Shown here: positions 60,720 through 64,000 of the stretch, in pieces | Position numbering within the stretch: position 1 is the stretch's first letter | Layout of the letters: each line of letters begins with the position of its first letter | Source of the DNA: Streptomyces rhizoryzae | GTDB taxonomy: Bacteria; Actinomycetota; Actinomycetes; Streptomycetales; Streptomycetaceae | Direction: 5' to 3' | Assembly: GCF_023155275.1 (NCBI RefSeq) | Contig: NZ_JALMUV010000002.1 | Coordinates: 124,001-188,000 of the forward strand | Length of the DNA: 64,000 nt | Notes under the pieces: generated by a model | What the model saw: the letters and a program-made list of their open reading frames with translations, nothing else | Database searches by the model: none | What the model was told of the DNA's origin: nothing | Made by a program: the position numbers and the translations under genes

Positions 60720-61421
60720 TCACAGGGTGGGACGGGTCATGGTGAAGCGGGCGTTGACGCTGGCGTAGACGGTCTGGCGGCGGGGTTCGAGGTCGAGGGC
60801 GGGGGCGGATTCGAGGGCGGCGGCGCGGGCGCCGCCGGGGGCGGAGGGCATGCCGTAGCCGTAGGCGGGGGGCTGGTTCTCGGCGCCGAGGTCGGCGATT
60901 TCGAGGACGGCGTCGAGGTCGGCGCCGAGGGCTTCGGCGTATTCGCGGGCGCGCTGGACGGCTTCGCGGACGGCTTGGGTGCGGGCGGCGCGGTGGGCGG
61001 GCGAGTCGGGGCGTAGGGCCCACCAGGGGCCGTCGACGCGGGTGAGTTCGAGGTCGGCGAGGCGGGTGGTGAGTTCGCCCAGTGCGGTGAAGTCGTTGAG
61101 GGTGGCGGTGAGGGTGACCCGGCCGTGGTAGGCGCGGACGCGTTCGTGGCGGCCCTTGTCGGTGAGTTGGGGGGTGAGGGTGAAGCTGCCGGTTTCGAGC
61201 TCTTCGACCGCGGTGCCATAGCTCTTGATGAGGGCGAGGGCGTGGTCGTTGCGGCGGGTGAGGTCGGTGAGTGCGGTGGTGCGGTCGGTTCCGCGGGCGC
61301 TGAGGGTGACGGTGATGCGGGCGATTTCCGGGTCGACTTCGAGGCGGGCTTCGCCGCGGACGGCGAGGCGGGGGGCTTCGGGGGTGCCGTAGGGCAGGGC
61401 GGGGGTGGGGTGGTCGGTCAT
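60720..61421 (-). CDS. SIMPL-domain (DUF541) protein
   Basis: A 233-residue SIMPL protein: an N-terminal GEARLEVDPEIARITVTLSA, a conserved central ARTQAVREAVQRAREYAEAL and the C-terminal VYASVNARFTM. The family is of unknown function; members are often periplasmic, but no signal peptide is seen here, so it is probably cytoplasmic. ATG with GAAAGGA upstream. Confidence 0.9.
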   Translation of the reverse strand: MTDHPTPALPYGTPEAPRLAVRGEARLEVDPEIARITVTLSARGTDRTTALTDLTRRNDHALALIKSYGTAVEELETGSFTLTPQLTDKGRHERVRAYHGRVTLTATLNDFTALGELTTRLADLELTRVDGPWWALRPDSPAHRAARTQAVREAVQRAREYAEALGADLDAVLEIADLGAENQPPAYGYGMPSAPGGARAAALESAPALDLEPRRQTVYASVNARFTMTRPTL

Positions 61422-61637
61422 CGGCGGGGTCCTTTCGCGGTGGGCGGAGCGGGGGGTGCGGAGTGCGTGGGTTGCAGGGTGGCACAGGGGCGGGCGGGGG
61501 CGGTGGGTGGATCGCCGTCCCGCCGGGGGGTGTTGCGCGGGGTGCGGCTGCGCCAGAATCTACGCGCGTTGTCCGGGCCGTTGGTCCGGTTCTGTCGGTC
61601 AGGCGCCGGTGTGCGCCGCTGTGGCACGGGAGTGGGA

Positions 61638-63452
61638 ATGTCTGTGGACCGGAGGAAGTTCCTGGGGGGTTCCGCGGTGGCGGGGGCCGGGGTGGTGCTC
61701 GCCGGGGCGGCGGGTGCGCCGGCCGCGGCCGCGGCACCGGCCGGTGCGGCGGGCGGCCGGGGGCGCGGGCGGGAGCGGTACGCGTTCACCGTGATGGGGA
61801 CGACGGATCTGCACGGGAACGTCTTCAACTGGGATTACGCCACCGACGCGGAATTCGACGACCCGGCGCACAATGACGTGGGGCTGGCGAAGATCTCCAC
61901 GCTGGTGCAGGACGTCCGCCGGGCGAAGGGGCGGGAGAACACCCTGCTCATCGATGCGGGCGACACCATTCAGGGGACGCAGCTGGCGTATTACTACGCG
62001 AAGGTGGATCCGATCACGGGGCCGGGTGGTCCGGTGCATCCGATGGCGCGGGCGATGAATGCGATCGGCTATGACGCGGCGGCGCTGGGGAATCACGAGT
62101 TCAATTACGGGATTCCGGTGCTGCGGAAGTTCGAGGAGAGCTGCCGTTTTCCGCTGCTGGGGGCGAACGCGGTGGATGCCAGGACCTTGCGGCCGGCGTT
62201 CCGGCCGTATGTGATCAAGCGGTTGCGGACGCCGCGCGGGCGGGATGTGCGGGTGGCGGTGCTGGGGCTGACGAATCCGGGGATCGCGCTGTGGGACAAG
62301 GCGCATGTCCAGGGGAAGCTGGCGTTCCCGGGCCTGGAGGAGCAGGCGGCGAAGTGGGTGCCGAAGCTGCGGTCGATGGGTGCGGACGTGGTGATCGTGG
62401 CGGCGCATTCGGGGGCGAGCGGTGCGTCGTCGTACGGGGATCAGCTGCCGTATGTGGAGAACGCGGCGGCGCTGGTGGCGGAGAAGGTGCCGGGGATCGA
62501 CGCGATTCTGGTGGGGCACGCGCATGTGGAGATCCCGGAGCGGCGGGTGGTGAACAAGGCGACGGGCCGGGAGGTGGTGCTGTCGGAGCCGTTGAAGTGG
62601 GGGCAGCGGCTGTCGTTGTTCGATGTGGAGGTGGAGTGGCGCCGGGGCCGCTGGGAGGTGGCTTCGCTGGGTTCGCGGGTGCTGAATGCGAATACGGTGG
62701 CGGAGGATGCGCGGATCACGGGCATGCTGCGGGCGGCGCATGCGAAGGTCGTGGCGTATGTGAACCGGGTGATCGGCAAGTCCGTGGTGGAGATGTCGGC
62801 GGAGCAAGCGCCGGTGCGGGATACGGCGATGCTGGATTTCATCGCGTTCGTGCAGGCGGAGGCGGTGCGCAAGGCGCTGGCGGGGTCGGCGTCGGCGTCG
62901 TTGCCGGTGTTGTCGCAGGCGTCGTGCTTCTCGCGTACGGCGCGGGTGCCGGCCGGTGAGGTGTCGATCCGGTCGATGGCGGCGCTGTATCCGTTCGACA
63001 ACACGCTGGAGGCGCGGGTGCTGACGGGGAAGCAGCTGCGCGAGTATCTGGAGTTCTCGGCGCGGTATTACGTGCAGACGGCACCCGGCGGTCCGGTGGA
63101 TCCGGCGCGGATCACGAATGCGGACGGTACGCCGGATTACAACTACGACGTGGTGCGCGGGGTGTCGTACGAGGTCGATATCGCCCAGCCGGTGGGCCGG
63201 CGGATCGGGAAACTGGCGTTCGGCGGGAAGCCGGTCGAGGACGGGGCGCGGTTCGTGCTGGCGGTGAACAACTACCGGGCGAACGGCGGCGGTGGTTTCC
63301 CGCACGTCGCGTCGGCGGAGCAGGTGTGGTCGACGTCGGAGGAGATCCGGAATTTGATCATCGCGTGGGTGGAGGCGAGCGGGGTGATCGACCCGGCGGC
63401 CTTCGGCCCGGCGGAGTGGCGGCTGACGCGGGAGGGGGTGCCGGTGTTCTGA
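61638..63452 (+). CDS. Tat-exported 5'-nucleotidase / metallophosphatase
   Basis: A 604-residue secreted enzyme. The N-terminus has a twin-arginine signal (VDRRKFLGGSAVAGAGVV) and an Ala-rich segment. Metallophosphatase motifs: GTTDLHGNVFN, LIDAGDTIQGT, ALGNHEFNYG, VVIVAAHSG and VGHAHVEI. The C-terminal 5'-nucleotidase domain has SIRSMAALYPFDNTLEAR and LAVNNYRANGGGG. It should hydrolyse nucleotides outside the cell. The ATG at 61638 follows GGGAGTGGGA. Confidence 0.95.
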   Translation: MSVDRRKFLGGSAVAGAGVVLAGAAGAPAAAAAPAGAAGGRGRGRERYAFTVMGTTDLHGNVFNWDYATDAEFDDPAHNDVGLAKISTLVQDVRRAKGRENTLLIDAGDTIQGTQLAYYYAKVDPITGPGGPVHPMARAMNAIGYDAAALGNHEFNYGIPVLRKFEESCRFPLLGANAVDARTLRPAFRPYVIKRLRTPRGRDVRVAVLGLTNPGIALWDKAHVQGKLAFPGLEEQAAKWVPKLRSMGADVVIVAAHSGASGASSYGDQLPYVENAAALVAEKVPGIDAILVGHAHVEIPERRVVNKATGREVVLSEPLKWGQRLSLFDVEVEWRRGRWEVASLGSRVLNANTVAEDARITGMLRAAHAKVVAYVNRVIGKSVVEMSAEQAPVRDTAMLDFIAFVQAEAVRKALAGSASASLPVLSQASCFSRTARVPAGEVSIRSMAALYPFDNTLEARVLTGKQLREYLEFSARYYVQTAPGGPVDPARITNADGTPDYNYDVVRGVSYEVDIAQPVGRRIGKLAFGGKPVEDGARFVLAVNNYRANGGGGFPHVASAEQVWSTSEEIRNLIIAWVEASGVIDPAAFGPAEWRLTREGVPVF

Positions 63453-63474
63453 CGCCGGTCCTTGCGGGTGGTCG

Positions 63475-63517
63475 CCGCCCCTCTCCCCGGTCCGTTCGGG
63501 CCGGGTGGGAGGGGCGG
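63475..63517. terminator. Bidirectional terminator at the end of the window
   Basis: CCGCCCCTC (63475-63483) pairs with GAGGGGCGG (63509-63517), with further pairing inside, between convergent genes. Confidence 0.65.
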
Positions 63518-63524
63518 TGGCGTG

Positions 63525-64000
63525 TCAGTGGCGTGGGACGAGGTGGGAGGTCTGGCGGGGGACGGTGGGATGGGGGGACGGGGGGTGGGTGAGGCCGAAG
63601 GTGGTGAAGGCGGTGCGGGTGGGGAGGGGGTAGGGGGTGGTGCCGGTGAGGGAGTTGAGGATGGTGGCGCTGCGCCAGGCGGCGAGGCCGAGGTCGGGGG
63701 TGCCGACGCCGTGGGTGTGGCGTTCGGCGTTCTGGACGTGGATGGAGCCGGTGATGGCGGGGTCGAGGACGAGGCGGTGCTGGGCGTCGACGCGGGGGCG
63801 GTCGGAGGCGTCGCGGCGGAGGTAGGGGTCGAGGGCGGCGAGGAGGGTGTCGAGGCGGCGTTCGCGGTAGCCGGTGGCGAGGACGACGGCGTCGGTGGTG
63901 AGGCGGGAGCGGGTGCCCTGGTGGGTGTGTTCCAGGTGGAGTTCGACCTTGGTGGTGCCGACGCGGCCGGCGGTGCGGACCTGGACGCCGGGGGTGAGGA
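63525..64000 (-). CDS. 3' part of a SidA/IucD-type amine N-hydroxylase (partial)
   Basis: The C-terminal 157 residues of a gene that continues beyond the window. The segment VVLATGYRERRLDTLLAAL is the ATGY motif of lysine/ornithine N-monooxygenases, and NAERHTHGVGTPDLGLAAWR matches the conserved C-terminal part of that family. Such enzymes make hydroxamate siderophores. The stop codon TGA is at 63525-63527. The substrate cannot be decided without the rest. Confidence 0.8.
   Translation of the reverse strand, partial: LTPGVQVRTAGRVGTTKVELHLEHTHQGTRSRLTTDAVVLATGYRERRLDTLLAALDPYLRRDASDRPRVDAQHRLVLDPAITGSIHVQNAERHTHGVGTPDLGLAAWRSATILNSLTGTTPYPLPTRTAFTTFGLTHPPSPHPTVPRQTSHLVPRH

Noticed and set aside
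63522..63545. GTGTCAGTGGCGTGGGACGAGGT resembling the damage promoter
   Set aside because: It contains the stop codon of the N-hydroxylase gene; the -10 would be CGAGGT, far from TAnnnT, and it points into no gene on the right.

Overview
The window is about 70-75% GC with strongly GC-biased third codon positions, GTG/TTG starts, many leaderless genes and a TTA-containing regulator-like gene. Together with mycothiol-family enzymes, an ANTAR regulator and an SPW_0924-type small protein, this points to a Streptomyces chromosome (core region, linear actinomycete replicon). The order uvrA - uvrB - ogt - coaE - rpsA - polA - ANTAR regulator - pyk matches the conserved Streptomyces core as I remember it; blocks of accessory genes lie between these markers.

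Region by region: 0-5.3 kb is a carbohydrate/polyol utilisation locus (Rieske lipoprotein, MFS sugar transporter, zinc dehydrogenase, divergent LacI regulator and PfkB kinase) controlled from a pair of abutting LacI-type operators. 5.4-19 kb is a DNA-repair neighbourhood: uvrA, uvrB and the methyltransferase ogt, interspersed with a TetR/flavin monooxygenase pair, a mycothiol-type isomerase, an MBL hydrolase, TerC and a secreted glycerophosphodiesterase. 19-29.5 kb is accessory: a lone PemK/MazF-like protein, a kinase-like protein with no P-loop lysine, a small protein ending in a RHIM-like amyloid motif, an IclR regulator, a quinone oxidoreductase, a flavoprotein pair, a GT-B-like protein whose 5' end contains a 7-bp x 7 tandem repeat, and a STAND (NB-ARC/TPR) ATPase that begins with the same amyloid-type motif. 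29.9-38.6 kb holds an overlapping SNF2 / SWIM / helicase-associated operon divergent from a UvrD-like helicase carrying a TTA codon. 39-54 kb is housekeeping (TPR, cupin, coaE, PAC2, rpsA, methyltransferase, hrpB, DUF3068, a secreted lytic transglycosylase, polA). 54-64 kb has an FdhF/YdeP molybdoenzyme, a thioesterase, an ANTAR regulator, tRNA-Leu(CAA) with an adjacent LAGLIDADG-type endonuclease, pyk, a SIMPL protein, a secreted 5'-nucleotidase and the 3' end of a SidA/IucD-type N-hydroxylase.

The most striking cross-cutting signal is a recurring promoter of the form TTGTCAGTG-N8-TAnnnT. This is the LexA-independent DNA-damage (RecA-NDp/PafBC-type) promoter known from mycobacteria. It precedes uvrB, ogt, polA (degenerate -10), the SNF2 operon (weak -10) and, unexpectedly, the STAND ATPase. 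Two further copies do not precede any annotated gene: one points antisense into the kinase-like gene, the other would give a transcript of about 120 nt ending at a strong terminator. The amyloid-motif pair (a small candidate effector plus a STAND sensor with a damage-type promoter) is the best candidate for an undescribed, NLR-like system in this window.
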